A DNA stretch of 64,000 bases from assembly GCF_900115545.1 (NCBI RefSeq), contig NZ_FOWV01000002.1, forward strand, positions 620,001 through 684,000. Reading direction: 5' to 3'. The translations under genes and the position numbers were made by a program. Shown piece after piece: positions 36,357-45,592 of the stretch. Source of the DNA: Ralstonia sp. NFACC01. Lineage in GTDB: Bacteria > Pseudomonadota > Gammaproteobacteria > Burkholderiales > Burkholderiaceae. The stretch's first letter is position 1; every line of letters begins with the position of its first letter. Under the pieces are notes generated by a model. The model was not told where the DNA came from. It saw only the letters and a list, made by a program, of their open reading frames with translations, and did no database searches.

Positions 36357-37504
36357 CAGGACAACGAGTTTGGATGGCCGCGCTGGCCGTGATGCTGGCC
36401 AGCGCGTTGGCGGCGTGCGGCAAATCTGCGCCCGAGAACAAGAAGAACGAGCAGACGCCTGCCAAGCCGGCGCTGGCCGTCAACGTCGCGCACCTCGCGC
36501 AGCAGGTGTGGCCGCGCATCGCCACGGCCAGCGGTGCGGTGCAGCCGTGGCAGGAAGCCAGCATCGGCGCCGAGGTGAGCGGGCTGAAGCTGGCGGAAGT
36601 GCTCGTCAACGTGGGCGATGTGGTGAAGCAAGGCCAACTGCTTGCCCGTCTATCGGATGAAACCGTGCGCGCCGATGTGGCTGCGCAACGCGCCAGCCTG
36701 GCCGAAGCCGAAGCATCGGCCGCGCAAGCCGCCGGCGAGGCGCACCGCGCGCATGAACTCGACAAGAGCGGTGCGATCAGCCAACAGGATCTGATCCAGT
36801 ACGACACGCAGGCCAAGACGGCTGCTGCCAAGCTGGCCGCAGCCCGGGCGCAGTTCGAGAGCCAGCAATTGCGATTGCGCTACACGCGTGTGGTCGCACC
36901 CGACGACGGCGTGATCAGCGCACGCACGGCCACCGTGGGCGCTGTGGTGTCATCCGGCACCGAACTCTTCAAGCTCATCCGCAAGAATCGCCTGGAATGG
37001 CGCGCCGAAATGCACGGCGACATCCTGCCCCGCATCCAGCCCGGCCAAGCCGCGCGCGTGCGCCGCATGGACGGCGGCGTGGTAAACGGCCGCGTGCGCC
37101 AGGTCGCTCCCACGGTCGACGCCAACACGCGCAATGGCCTCGTCTATGTCGATCTGCCGCCGGAAGCTGCAACGTCCGGCGTGAAAGCCGGCATGTATCT
37201 CTCGGGCGATGTGCAGCTGGGCGATGCGCCGGCTGCGACCGTGCCGGAGACCGCCGTGTTCTCACGCGATGGCTACGACTACGTGATGGTGATCGGCCAA
37301 CAAGGCCGTGTGCGCCAGACCAAGGTTACAGCTGGCCGCCGCCAGGACGGGCAAGTCGAAATCGTGCAGGGCATCGGCGCGAAGGACGGCGTGGTCGCCG
37401 CCGGCGCAGCATTCCTGAGCGATGGCGATGTGGTGCGTGTGGCCGCTGGCGGTACAGCCTCCGCGCCCGCCGCATCGGCGCCCGCAGCCGGAGCCAAGCC
37501 ATGA
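36353..37504 (+). CDS. RND efflux periplasmic adaptor (membrane fusion protein)
   Basis: This 383-residue lipoprotein adaptor has a lipobox ending ALAAC (Cys22). The biotinyl-lipoyl-like segment VSGLKLAEVLVNVGDVVKQGQLLARL is followed by an alpha-hairpin (about 105-165) and beta-barrel domains. It links the inner-membrane pump to the outer-membrane duct. The C-terminus is an Ala/Pro-rich tail. ATGA overlaps occur at both ends, so the three subunits are made together. Confidence 0.93.
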   Translation: MTGQRVWMAALAVMLASALAACGKSAPENKKNEQTPAKPALAVNVAHLAQQVWPRIATASGAVQPWQEASIGAEVSGLKLAEVLVNVGDVVKQGQLLARLSDETVRADVAAQRASLAEAEASAAQAAGEAHRAHELDKSGAISQQDLIQYDTQAKTAAAKLAAARAQFESQQLRLRYTRVVAPDDGVISARTATVGAVVSSGTELFKLIRKNRLEWRAEMHGDILPRIQPGQAARVRRMDGGVVNGRVRQVAPTVDANTRNGLVYVDLPPEAATSGVKAGMYLSGDVQLGDAPAATVPETAVFSRDGYDYVMVIGQQGRVRQTKVTAGRRQDGQVEIVQGIGAKDGVVAAGAAFLSDGDVVRVAAGGTASAPAASAPAAGAKP

Positions 37505-40500
37505 ACTTTTCTGCCTGGGCGATCCGCAAGCCGATCCCTTCGATCCTGCTGTTCATCCTGATCACGGTGGCAGGGCTGGTGTCGTTCAAGATGTTGTCGA
37601 TCCAGAACTTTCCGGACATCGATTTTCCTGCCGTATCCGTGACGGCTAGCCTGCCGGGCGCCACGCCCACGCAGATGGAAACCGAGGTCACGCGCAAGAT
37701 CGAAGACAGCATTGCGAGCATCGGCGCGATCAAGCACATCACGTCCACCATCAACGACGGCAGCTCGACCACGATGGTCGAGTTCCAGCTTGAGAAGGAT
37801 GTGCAGGAAGCCGTGAACGACGTGCGCGATGCGGTCAGCCGTATCCGTGCGCAGCTGCCATCTGACGTGCAGGAGCCGGTCATCTCCCGCGTGACATTCG
37901 CAAGCCTCCCGGTGCTGACGTACGCCGTGGAAGCAAGCGACATGGACGCGGAGGACCTCTCCTGGTTCGTCGACAACACGGTCAACAAGCGGTTGCTGTC
38001 GGTGCATGGCGTGGCCAAGGTGACGCGCCAGGGCGGCGTGGACCGCGAAGTGCGCGTCCAGCTCGACCCCGTACGCTTGCAGGCATTGAACGTTTCGGCG
38101 GCGGACATCAGCGCGCAAGTGCGCGGCATGCAGCAGGAAGCGCCGGGTGGGCGCGGCAACGTCGGCGGGCAGGAACAGGCGGTGCGCACGCTGGGCACCG
38201 TGAAGAGCGCGCGCGAACTGGCGCAGATGGACATCCCGTTGTCGGACGGCCGGCGCATTCGCCTTGCAGATGTCGCAGACGTGCGCGACACCGCGGCGGA
38301 GCCCCGCCAGATGGCGCTGTTCGACGGCAAGCCCGTCGTCAGCTTCCAGGTGTTCCGCTCGCGCGGTGCGAGCGAAATCTCGGTGGCCAAGGGTGTGCGC
38401 GACGCGCTGGCCGCATTGCAGGCCGAACGGCCCAATGTGCATGTGACCGAGGTCTACAACATGGTCAAGCCGGTGTCGGATGCATACACCGCCTCGATGC
38501 ACGCGCTGTACGAAGGCGCCATCCTGGCCGTGATCGTGGTGTGGCTGTTCCTGCGCGATTGGCGTGCCACGTTCGTGTCGGCCGTGGCGCTGCCGCTGTC
38601 GATCATTCCCACGTTCGCGGCCATGCAGTTGCTCGACTTCACGCTCAACGGGATCACGCTGCTGGCCCTCACGCTGGTGGTCGGGATTCTCGTCGACGAT
38701 GCCATCGTGGAGGTGGAGAACATCGTGCGCCACCTGCGCAATGGCAAGAAGCCGCTGGAAGCCGCCATGGAAGCCGCGCAGGAAATTGGCCTGGCCGTGG
38801 TGGCGACATCGCTCACGCTGGTGGCGGTGTTTCTGCCGACGGCGTTCATGGGCGGCATCTCGGGCAAGTTCTTCAAGCAGTTCGGCTGGACGGCATCGCT
38901 GGCGGTGCTGGCCTCGCTGCTGGTGGCGCGGCTGCTCACCCCCATGATGGCGGCCTACATGCTCAAGCCGCAGGATGAGCCCAACCGCGACGGCTGGATC
39001 ATGACGCGCTATCTGCAGGCGGCACGCTGGTGTCTCGTGCACCCCTGGAAAACGGGCGGTATGGCAGCGGCGTTCTTCGCTGTGTCGGTCGCCATCATCG
39101 GACTGATTCCGGCAACGTTCCTGCCGCCAGAGGACTGGGCGCAGCTCCAGATGACGGTGGAAAGCCCGCCCGGCAGCACCATCGCCCAGACCCGCGACAA
39201 CACCGAGCGCGTGCGCAAGATCGTGATGCAGCACAAGGAAGTCCGTCACGTCTATACCGCCATCGGCTCGGGCGTGATGGCTGGTGTGCCAGGTTCCAGC
39301 GGCGGTGAGGTGCGCAACGGCACGCTCACGATCTCACTCACCGACCGGCATGATCGGCACGTCAAGCAGCAGGACGTCCAGCGCCAGTTGCGCGAAATGC
39401 TGGAAGGCGTGCCGGGCGTGCGGATCTCGTTCGGTGCGGTGGGCTCTGGCGAGCAACTCCAGGTGGTGCTGACCGGCGACGACCCCGCCACGCTTCAGCA
39501 GGCCGCGCGCGATGTGATGCGCGATCTGCGTACCGTGCCGGGGCTCGGCGCGGTCACATCGTCGGCGAGTCTGCTCCGGCCCGAAATCGTCATCCGCCCG
39601 GACTTTGCGCGCGCGGCACAGCAAGGTGTGACAGCCGCCGCCATCGGCCAGGCCGTGCGCGTGGCCACCGCCGGCGACTACGACGTCAACCTGCCCAAGC
39701 TGAACCTGCCGGAGCGGCAGGTGTACATCCGCGTTGAACTCGATCCGAAGGCGCGCAACCAGATCGATACGATTCGCCAGTTGCGCGTGCCGGGCCGCAA
39801 CGGCGCGGTGCCGCTGGAAAACATCGCCGATATTTCCATCGGCAGCGGCCCCGCGCAGATTGACCGCTATGACCGCAGCCGCAACGTCACCATCAGCGTC
39901 GGCCTGGAGGGGCGCGCGCTTGGCGACACCAACATGGCGGTGGAGGCGCTGCCGTCCATCAAGAACTTGCCGCCGGGCGTGCGCCGCATTGCCTCGGGGG
40001 ACGTGGAGGGCATGCAGGAGCTGTTCAGCAGTTTCTTCCTCGCCATGTTCGCGGGGGTGCTGTGCGTGTATGCCGTGCTGGTGCTGCTGTTCCACGACTT
40101 CACGCAGCCGGTGACGATCCTGGCGGCGCTGCCGCTGTCGGTGGGCGGAGCGTTCGGGCTCTTGGCGCTGTTTGGTTTCAGCTTGTCGCTGCCGGCGTTG
40201 ATCGGCTTGCTGATGCTGATGGGCATCGTGACCAAAAACTCGATCCTGCTGGTGGAATACGCCATCGTCGCGCGGCGTGATCTTGGCATGTCTCGCACCG
40301 AGGCCATCATCGATGCATGCCACAAGCGCGCACGCCCCATCGTCATGACCACGGTGGCCATGACGGCCGGCATGGTACCAATGGCGCTCGGTCTGGAGGG
40401 CGATGCGGGTTTCCGGGCGCCGATGGCCGTGGCGGTGATCGGCGGCCTGCTGACTTCCACGCTGCTGAGCCTGCTGGTGGTGCCGGTGGTGTTCGAAAAG

Positions 40501-40596
40501 GTGGATGACTTCAAGGAGTGGACGCTGCGCAAGTTCCGTGGCGTGCGCCATCACGGGCACAGCGCTGAGCCTGTACCGCAGCAGGAGCAGCGATAA
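37501..40596 (+). CDS. RND efflux inner-membrane transporter (HAE1 family)
   Basis: This 1031-residue proton-driven pump has 12 expected helices and two large periplasmic loops. Proton-relay residues match AcrB: the Asp pair Asp399-Asp400 in GILVDDAIVEVEN and Lys912 in GIVTKNSILLVEY. Length and the HAE1 start FSAWAIRKPIPSILLFILIT indicate hydrophobic/amphiphilic drug export rather than metal export. The frame is open 500 bases upstream in the adaptor gene, but ATG 37501 overlaps the adaptor stop and starts the first helix. No dedicated regulator gene is adjacent. Confidence 0.95.
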   Translation: MNFSAWAIRKPIPSILLFILITVAGLVSFKMLSIQNFPDIDFPAVSVTASLPGATPTQMETEVTRKIEDSIASIGAIKHITSTINDGSSTTMVEFQLEKDVQEAVNDVRDAVSRIRAQLPSDVQEPVISRVTFASLPVLTYAVEASDMDAEDLSWFVDNTVNKRLLSVHGVAKVTRQGGVDREVRVQLDPVRLQALNVSAADISAQVRGMQQEAPGGRGNVGGQEQAVRTLGTVKSARELAQMDIPLSDGRRIRLADVADVRDTAAEPRQMALFDGKPVVSFQVFRSRGASEISVAKGVRDALAALQAERPNVHVTEVYNMVKPVSDAYTASMHALYEGAILAVIVVWLFLRDWRATFVSAVALPLSIIPTFAAMQLLDFTLNGITLLALTLVVGILVDDAIVEVENIVRHLRNGKKPLEAAMEAAQEIGLAVVATSLTLVAVFLPTAFMGGISGKFFKQFGWTASLAVLASLLVARLLTPMMAAYMLKPQDEPNRDGWIMTRYLQAARWCLVHPWKTGGMAAAFFAVSVAIIGLIPATFLPPEDWAQLQMTVESPPGSTIAQTRDNTERVRKIVMQHKEVRHVYTAIGSGVMAGVPGSSGGEVRNGTLTISLTDRHDRHVKQQDVQRQLREMLEGVPGVRISFGAVGSGEQLQVVLTGDDPATLQQAARDVMRDLRTVPGLGAVTSSASLLRPEIVIRPDFARAAQQGVTAAAIGQAVRVATAGDYDVNLPKLNLPERQVYIRVELDPKARNQIDTIRQLRVPGRNGAVPLENIADISIGSGPAQIDRYDRSRNVTISVGLEGRALGDTNMAVEALPSIKNLPPGVRRIASGDVEGMQELFSSFFLAMFAGVLCVYAVLVLLFHDFTQPVTILAALPLSVGGAFGLLALFGFSLSLPALIGLLMLMGIVTKNSILLVEYAIVARRDLGMSRTEAIIDACHKRARPIVMTTVAMTAGMVPMALGLEGDAGFRAPMAVAVIGGLLTSTLLSLLVVPVVFEKVDDFKEWTLRKFRGVRHHGHSAEPVPQQEQR

Positions 40597-40605
40597 CGGT
40601 GGCGT

Positions 40606-40650
40606 CGCCCCGGCCTCACGGAGGCCGGCGAAGCGGCCGCCTCCGGGGCG
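40606..40650. terminator. GC-rich stem-loop between convergent genes
   Basis: CGCCCCGG (40606-40613) and CCGGGGCG (40643-40650) are perfect arms around an inner GCCTC-ACG-GAGGC hairpin, filling the 54-base gap between the convergent RND pump and ankyrin-lipase genes. There is no U-run, so it would be a factor-assisted or bidirectional terminator. Confidence 0.45.
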
Positions 40651-42903
40651 CTACACGGAAGCGTCGCCGTCTTCGGCAATCGATTCCATGGGGCGGCGGC
40701 CTCGACGTGCTACGGCGGGTAGCGTCGCGGAGGTCAGCACTGGACCTTGTTGTCGCGCCCAGCGCGGCGCGCGCACTGCGTCAAATGCGGGGTTGTCCAT
40801 GACTGCATTCTCGCGATCTACCGAGAAGCGCGAGAGCGCGGCAGCAAACTGCGTTGCGTCTGCGTGATAACCGAGTCCGGGCGGGCCGCTGGTTTGCGGG
40901 CGTTTGCCGTTGTGCCCGTCAGTGTCCGTCAAGCCAAGTTTGAGTTGTACGAGCCCTGGATATCGGTACCCGCCCGGGCCCTTCATGACGCCCATCAGCC
41001 CGCGATGTGGCGCCCGGGCATAGTCCAGCGTGAGCGCCACGCCACGGGGCTTGCCGTAATCGACATCGAGCGGGCCGCCCTTGGTGGCGCGACGACCCTG
41101 GTTGTTGTTCAGCAGTTGCGGGTCCATCAAGATCATGGACGGCTGCTTGGGCAGCAGAACACGGCTCTCGACCGTCGCACGGAAGCTTTGTGCCATGGCG
41201 CCGCCCATTGACGCGCCAGAAATGAAATCGAGTTCGACATGGTTGGGCCGGGACAGGATCTTTGCGAACAACTCGCCCGCCCGCTTGGTCGCACGGTCAA
41301 CATCGCCAATCCGGCCGAAGGCGCTGCTGATGTCTTGGCGCACATCCCGGAAGTTTTGCGTGCCGCCGAAGAACATGCGCATGCGTTGCGGCCCTTCAGC
41401 ATCGTTGGCGGAAGCAGGCTCCAGCGCAACACTGATGTGGGCGATTCTCATGGCCTTGACCAGTTCGGCGTGCTCGCCCTCTGTCAGGGCTCCAGACAGG
41501 GCGGGATGCTCCAGCGCTGAAAGGCCGTAATTCGCGAAGTTGCCGCCGATTTCCTTGGCAAACTTCGAAAACGTCTCGCGTATGGCGGCCCGCTGCTGGG
41601 CGCGCACGTTTACATCTTCCGACGACAGGGCGCCGAATCCCAAGGCCTCGGAAAGCGCGCTGGCATCCCGATCTGGCAATTCGTCGAACGTGCGCAGCGC
41701 GTCGTGGACGAGGTTGATCTTGTGCCCCGATTTCAGCGTGTTGATTGCAGGCTTGGCCGTGCGTGCTGTCGCTGGCGACAACCGGAGTTCGGGCTCCACC
41801 CGCAACTCAGCCAACGGGGTCGCAGACGGTCCTACGCGCCGCGTATTGGCCGCTGCTGCATCGGTGGGCAGGGGCGTTCTGTCACGAAGGTTGCCGACCA
41901 AGGTCTCGCGTTTGGCAAGTTCCAGAAACGCCTTGGCCGCCACGCCCGTCTTGGGGATGGTGTCTGGCGATCCGCCAAATCGCATCGTCAACACGCGCGC
42001 GAATGTGCGGCCCGCTCCGTTCGGGGTGCGCAAATCAGGGTTATGCGCCAGCATGGCAAGCACCGTGTCTTTGTTCGCAGCCTGGGCGAGCCGCATGACG
42101 GCCGTATTGCCGCGCGCGTCGCGGGCATCGATTGGCGCGCCCGCACGGACGAGCAGATCGACGGCATGCGCAGAGCGGGCGTTAAAAAGCGGCGTTGCGC
42201 CCTGATTGTTGGTCGCGTGCACGTCGGCACCGGCTTCGAGCAATTGCTCCAAGAGCGCCGTGTCGCGTCCTGCCACGGTATGCAGCGGCGTATTGCCCAC
42301 GCCGTCCTGTGCGTTGATATTCGCGCCGTGCGCGACCAGCGCCTTGGCCAACCTGAAGTTGTCACAACCCAGCGCGCTCACGAGCAGCGGGTCGCCATGG
42401 TGGTCAACGGCATTCACGAGGTCGGGATGCTTGGCGAGAATCTCGTCGAGCCGCTCAGATGAAAAATCGTGCTGCCACACCATGTCGAGCACCTCTGCGC
42501 GATGCTCGGCCTGGTGCAGAAAGGTCATCCCCCAGCCGTCACCAGATGGAATCGACGGTGCAGCGCCAGTATTCTTTGGCGACGTTGCGGACGCCGCTTC
42601 CCGGCGGCTCGTGCTTGGCGACCACTGCGCGCCGGAGCGAATCGCCTTGATGGCGTCGTGCAGTTCCGGGTCGGCGGACGTGCGCCCAGCGGCTTTTGGG
42701 CTGCTTGTGGAAGCGGCACTAATGGCAGGCAGTGTTCCAGTGTGCTTGCGTGCGGGCAGCCGGCTGAGTTGAGGCGCAACTTTGCGAGGGCTACGCCCCG
42801 TGCTGCTGCTCGTCTGCTCCGGCATCTGCCGGGCATCGGTCACGCGGTTTGTAGGCGCGGACGAACCGAGCCAAGTGCGAACAAGGGAGACCGGGCTTTT
42901 CAT
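40651..42903 (-). CDS. Ankyrin-repeat and lipase-motif protein, candidate type III effector
   Basis: The protein is 750 residues. Residues 1-80 are rich in Ser, Thr, Pro and Arg with no acidic residue before position 23, the usual look of a type III secretion signal, and there is no Sec signal. Ankyrin-like repeats span about 150-310 (for example NINAQDGVGNTPLHTVAGRD and DVHATNNQGATPLFNA). A lipase-type nucleophile elbow GASMG (563-567, Ser565) follows LDFIS, like class-3 lipases. Ralstonia and Xanthomonas have effectors with ankyrin repeats (RipY, RipAP) and with a lipase domain (RipAL/XopAP); the family here is not certain. An exact TTCG-N16-TTCG box lies 82 bases upstream. Confidence 0.83.
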   Translation of the reverse strand: MKSPVSLVRTWLGSSAPTNRVTDARQMPEQTSSSTGRSPRKVAPQLSRLPARKHTGTLPAISAASTSSPKAAGRTSADPELHDAIKAIRSGAQWSPSTSRREAASATSPKNTGAAPSIPSGDGWGMTFLHQAEHRAEVLDMVWQHDFSSERLDEILAKHPDLVNAVDHHGDPLLVSALGCDNFRLAKALVAHGANINAQDGVGNTPLHTVAGRDTALLEQLLEAGADVHATNNQGATPLFNARSAHAVDLLVRAGAPIDARDARGNTAVMRLAQAANKDTVLAMLAHNPDLRTPNGAGRTFARVLTMRFGGSPDTIPKTGVAAKAFLELAKRETLVGNLRDRTPLPTDAAAANTRRVGPSATPLAELRVEPELRLSPATARTAKPAINTLKSGHKINLVHDALRTFDELPDRDASALSEALGFGALSSEDVNVRAQQRAAIRETFSKFAKEIGGNFANYGLSALEHPALSGALTEGEHAELVKAMRIAHISVALEPASANDAEGPQRMRMFFGGTQNFRDVRQDISSAFGRIGDVDRATKRAGELFAKILSRPNHVELDFISGASMGGAMAQSFRATVESRVLLPKQPSMILMDPQLLNNNQGRRATKGGPLDVDYGKPRGVALTLDYARAPHRGLMGVMKGPGGYRYPGLVQLKLGLTDTDGHNGKRPQTSGPPGLGYHADATQFAAALSRFSVDRENAVMDNPAFDAVRAPRWARQQGPVLTSATLPAVARRGRRPMESIAEDGDASV

Positions 42904-42923
42904 GGGATCGTCCCATCGATATT

Positions 42924-42959
42924 AGAAAACACGAATCACTGGATTCAATATTGTTTTCT
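42924..42959. repeat. Inverted repeat in the leader of the ankyrin-lipase gene
   Basis: AGAAAACA (42924-42931) and TGTTTTCT (42952-42959) are perfect 8-base arms with a 20-base spacer, in an AT-rich 57-base stretch just before the start codon. It may be a regulator site or an RNA hairpin in the untranslated leader; nothing shows which. Confidence 0.4.
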
Positions 42960-42985
42960 GCACGTGTCAGCCGCGTACCGTGTTG

Positions 42986-43009
42986 CGAAATGGTGAGCGC
43001 GTGTGCGAA
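42986..43009 (-). promoter_or_regulatory. hrpII-type box (TTCG-N16-TTCG) for the ankyrin-lipase gene
   Basis: On the minus strand TTCG at 43009-43006 is followed by exactly 16 bases and a second TTCG at 42989-42986. In Ralstonia solanacearum this spacing is the HrpB-dependent hrpII promoter element of type III effector genes. It ends 82 bases before the ATG at 42903 and points the right way. A convincing -10 box at the expected distance is not obvious. Confidence 0.65.
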
Positions 43010-43090
43010 GCGACGCTGCCTTGTTGGTTGACAATCGCTCTGCTGCGACAGCGCTGTGGCACCTGGTGCACGTTGTGGCAAGAGATGACG

Positions 43091-43126
43091 AAAAAAAAAC
43101 GCCAGCTGGATGGCTCCAGCCGGCGT
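43091..43126 (-). terminator. Rho-independent terminator of metE
   Basis: Read on the minus strand, arms ACGCCGGCTGGA and TCCAGCTGGCGT (one mismatched pair) with a GCCA loop are followed by a run of T (plus-strand A run 43091-43099). It lies about 20 bases after the metE stop codon, the expected place for an intrinsic terminator. Confidence 0.85.
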
Positions 43127-43146
43127 CTTTTGGGGGCGCGCAACAA

Positions 43147-45468
43147 TCAGGCCGATGCGGTTTCCGCGTGAACATGCTGGCTGCCAGCATGTGCCGCGTT
43201 TGCGTGTTTGGCACGCAAGCGGCGCGTGGCTTCCACCATGCCTTGCAATGCCGCTTCCACTTCCGGCCAGCCGCGTGTTTTCAGGCCGCAGTCGGGGTTC
43301 ACCCACAGGCGTTGCACCGGCACGACTTGAGCCGCCTTGTCGAGCAGCGCTTCCATCTCTTCCACGCGCGGCACGCGCGGCGAATGGATGTCGTACACGC
43401 CCGGGCCGATCTCGTTGGGGTACGCAAACTCGCCAAACGCGTCGAGCAGTTCCATGTTCGAGCGCGACGTCTCGATGGTGATCACGTCGGCATCCATCGA
43501 CGCAATAGCTGGCAGGATGTCGTTGAACTCCGAATAGCACATGTGCGTGTGGATCTGCGTGTCGTTGCGCACGCCGGAGGCCGACACGCGGAACGCACGC
43601 GCCGCCCATTCCAGGTAGCCTGGCACATCAGATGCGCGCAACGGCAGGCCTTCGCGGAAAGCCGGCTCGTCGATCTGGATGGCGGCAATGCCTGCGGCTT
43701 CCAGATCGCACACTTCGTCGCGCAGGGCCAGGGCGATCTGCAGCGCGGTCTGCTCGCGCGGCTGGTCGTCGCGCACGAAAGACCATTGCAGCATCGTCAC
43801 GGGGCCGGTCAGCATGCCCTTCATCGGCTTGGCGGTCAGGCTTTGCGCGTACTTGGACCATTCGACCGTCATGGCTTCGGGGCGATACACGTCGCCGTAG
43901 ATGACGGGTGGCTTCACGCAGCGCGAGCCGTAGCTCTGCACCCAGCCGTTGACGGTGAAGGCGTAGCCCCACAGCAGCTCGCCGAAGTATTCGACCATGT
44001 CGTTGCGCTCGGCTTCTCCGTGCACGAGCATGTCGAGGCCCAGGGCTTCCTGGCGGCGCACGACATCGGAGATCTCAGCCCGCATGCGTTGCAGGTAATC
44101 CAGTGCGGGCAGTTCGCCGCGCTTGTGCTGTGCGCGTGCCTGGCGAATCTCGGCCGTCTGCGGGAACGAGCCGATGGTGGTGGTCGGCAGCAGCGGCAGG
44201 TTCAGGCGGGCTTGCTGTGCTTCAGCGCGAGTCGCATAGGGCGCGGCGCGGTCGGCATCTTCTGCGCGGATCGCGGCCACGCGCTTCTTGACGCTGGCGT
44301 TGTGCACGCGGCGCGATTCGGTACGCGAGGCGATGGCGGCACGGTTGTCATCGAGCGCCTTCTGCACGGCAGCGGGGCCTTCGACCAGCGCGAGCTTGAG
44401 GATCGCCAGTTCGTCCAGCTTCTGGCGCGCGAAGGCCAGCCAGCCCTTGAGTTCGTCGTCGAGCTTGGTTTCGGCAGACAGATCCACCGGCACATGCAGC
44501 AGCGAGCAGCTCGGCGCCACCCACAGGCGATCGCCAAAGGCCTCGGCCAGCGGCGCCACGCTTTCCAGCACGCGTGCCAGATTCGAACGCCAGATGTTGC
44601 GGCCATCCACCACACCAATGGAGAGGACCTTGTCGGCAGGCCACGGCGCGAAGGCGCCAAGCTGTTCCGGTGCACGCACCAGATCCAGATGCACGCCATC
44701 GACCGGCAAGGCTTTGATCAGTGCTGCGTGGTGGGAAGCGGCTTCAAAGTAGGTCGCAAGCAGCAGCTTCGGGCCCTTGGCGGCGGCCAGCGCCTGGTAA
44801 GCGGGACCGAATGCATCTACCCAGGCTTGCGGCAGATCCAGCACCAGCGCAGGTTCGTCAATCTGCACCCATTCGACATTCAGTGCGGCCAGGCGTTTGA
44901 GCACGGCCGTGTAGGCCTGCAGGATTTGCGGCAGTAGCGTGAGCTTGTCGGTCAGGCCGTTGCGGGCCTTAGCAAGATGCAGGAACGTCACCGGCCCGAT
45001 CAGGGCAACCTTCACGCGGTGCCCGGCGGCCTGCGCTTCGCGCACCTCGTCGAACAGCCATTGGGTGCCGGGTCCAAAGTGCAGGTCCGGCGTGAGTTCG
45101 GGCACGAGGTAATGGTAATTCGTGTCGAACCACTTCGTCATTTCCATGGCGGCATGGTCGGCATTGCCGCGCGCGAGCACGAACGATTGCGCCAGCGTCA
45201 GCTGTGCGGCGTCAAAGCCATAGCGTGTGGGAATGGCGCCGAGCAGCGCGGCCGTCTGCAGCATCTGGTCGTACCAGGCGAAATCGCCCACGGTCACAAA
45301 ATCGAGGCCGGCATCGCGCTGTGCCGTCCAGTGGCGCTCGCGCAAAGCGCGGCCGGTGGCGCGCAGGTCATCTTCGGACGAGGCGCCTTTCCAGAACGAT
45401 TCGAGGGCGAACTTCAGCTCGCGTTGTGCGCCGATGCGCGGGTAGCCGAGGGTATGGATGGTCGTCAT
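43147..45468 (-). CDS. metE: Cobalamin-independent methionine synthase
   Basis: This 773-residue cytoplasmic zinc enzyme transfers methyl from 5-methyltetrahydropteroyltri-glutamate to homocysteine. Zinc ligands are visible in [12 protein letters not shown] (His and Cys) and in [11 protein letters not shown] (Cys). The N-terminal homocysteine/folate domain begins [20 protein letters not shown]. The full length matches the family. It is divergent from metR across a 124-base region with a MetR box and is closed by an intrinsic terminator. Confidence 0.97.
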   Translation of the reverse strand: MTTIHTLGYPRIGAQRELKFALESFWKGASSEDDLRATGRALRERHWTAQRDAGLDFVTVGDFAWYDQMLQTAALLGAIPTRYGFDAAQLTLAQSFVLARGNADHAAMEMTKWFDTNYHYLVPELTPDLHFGPGTQWLFDEVREAQAAGHRVKVALIGPVTFLHLAKARNGLTDKLTLLPQILQAYTAVLKRLAALNVEWVQIDEPALVLDLPQAWVDAFGPAYQALAAAKGPKLLLATYFEAASHHAALIKALPVDGVHLDLVRAPEQLGAFAPWPADKVLSIGVVDGRNIWRSNLARVLESVAPLAEAFGDRLWVAPSCSLLHVPVDLSAETKLDDELKGWLAFARQKLDELAILKLALVEGPAAVQKALDDNRAAIASRTESRRVHNASVKKRVAAIRAEDADRAAPYATRAEAQQARLNLPLLPTTTIGSFPQTAEIRQARAQHKRGELPALDYLQRMRAEISDVVRRQEALGLDMLVHGEAERNDMVEYFGELLWGYAFTVNGWVQSYGSRCVKPPVIYGDVYRPEAMTVEWSKYAQSLTAKPMKGMLTGPVTMLQWSFVRDDQPREQTALQIALALRDEVCDLEAAGIAAIQIDEPAFREGLPLRASDVPGYLEWAARAFRVSASGVRNDTQIHTHMCYSEFNDILPAIASMDADVITIETSRSNMELLDAFGEFAYPNEIGPGVYDIHSPRVPRVEEMEALLDKAAQVVPVQRLWVNPDCGLKTRGWPEVEAALQGMVEATRRLRAKHANAAHAGSQHVHAETASA

Positions 45469-45558
45469 GGTGGTCGCAGGAGAGGCGATTCGTTTTTCAG
45501 TCCTGCGATGATCGGCGACCCTACGTCATGAATCAAATGATATTATTTTCGCCAAAGT

Positions 45559-45571
45559 TGAATCATATTCA
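45559..45571. promoter_or_regulatory. MetR-binding site in the metE-metR divergent region
   Basis: TGAA-TCATA-TTCA is a perfect match to the MetR consensus TGAA-N5-TTCA. It lies 22 bases before the metR start and 90 bases before the metE start, so it can serve activation of metE and autoregulation of metR. A second TGAA half-site occurs nearby at about 45528. Confidence 0.8.
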
Positions 45572-45592
45572 TACATTGGAAGCCGCACCAAC

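Noticed and set aside
37279-39249. Minus-strand open frame of 656 codons opposite the RND adaptor and pump genes
   Set aside because: It overlaps two well-supported genes, has the His/Arg-rich signature of an antisense shadow and no plausible ribosome site or motifs.
43003-44937. Plus-strand open frame of 644 codons opposite metE
   Set aside because: It is antisense to an unmistakable metE, has a His/Arg/Val-rich shadow composition and no recognisable domain. Long antisense frames are normal in GC-rich DNA.
45469-45592. Cobalamin riboswitch in front of metE
   Set aside because: The divergent region is only 124 bases, lacks a B12-box-like conserved segment and holds a clear MetR site instead.
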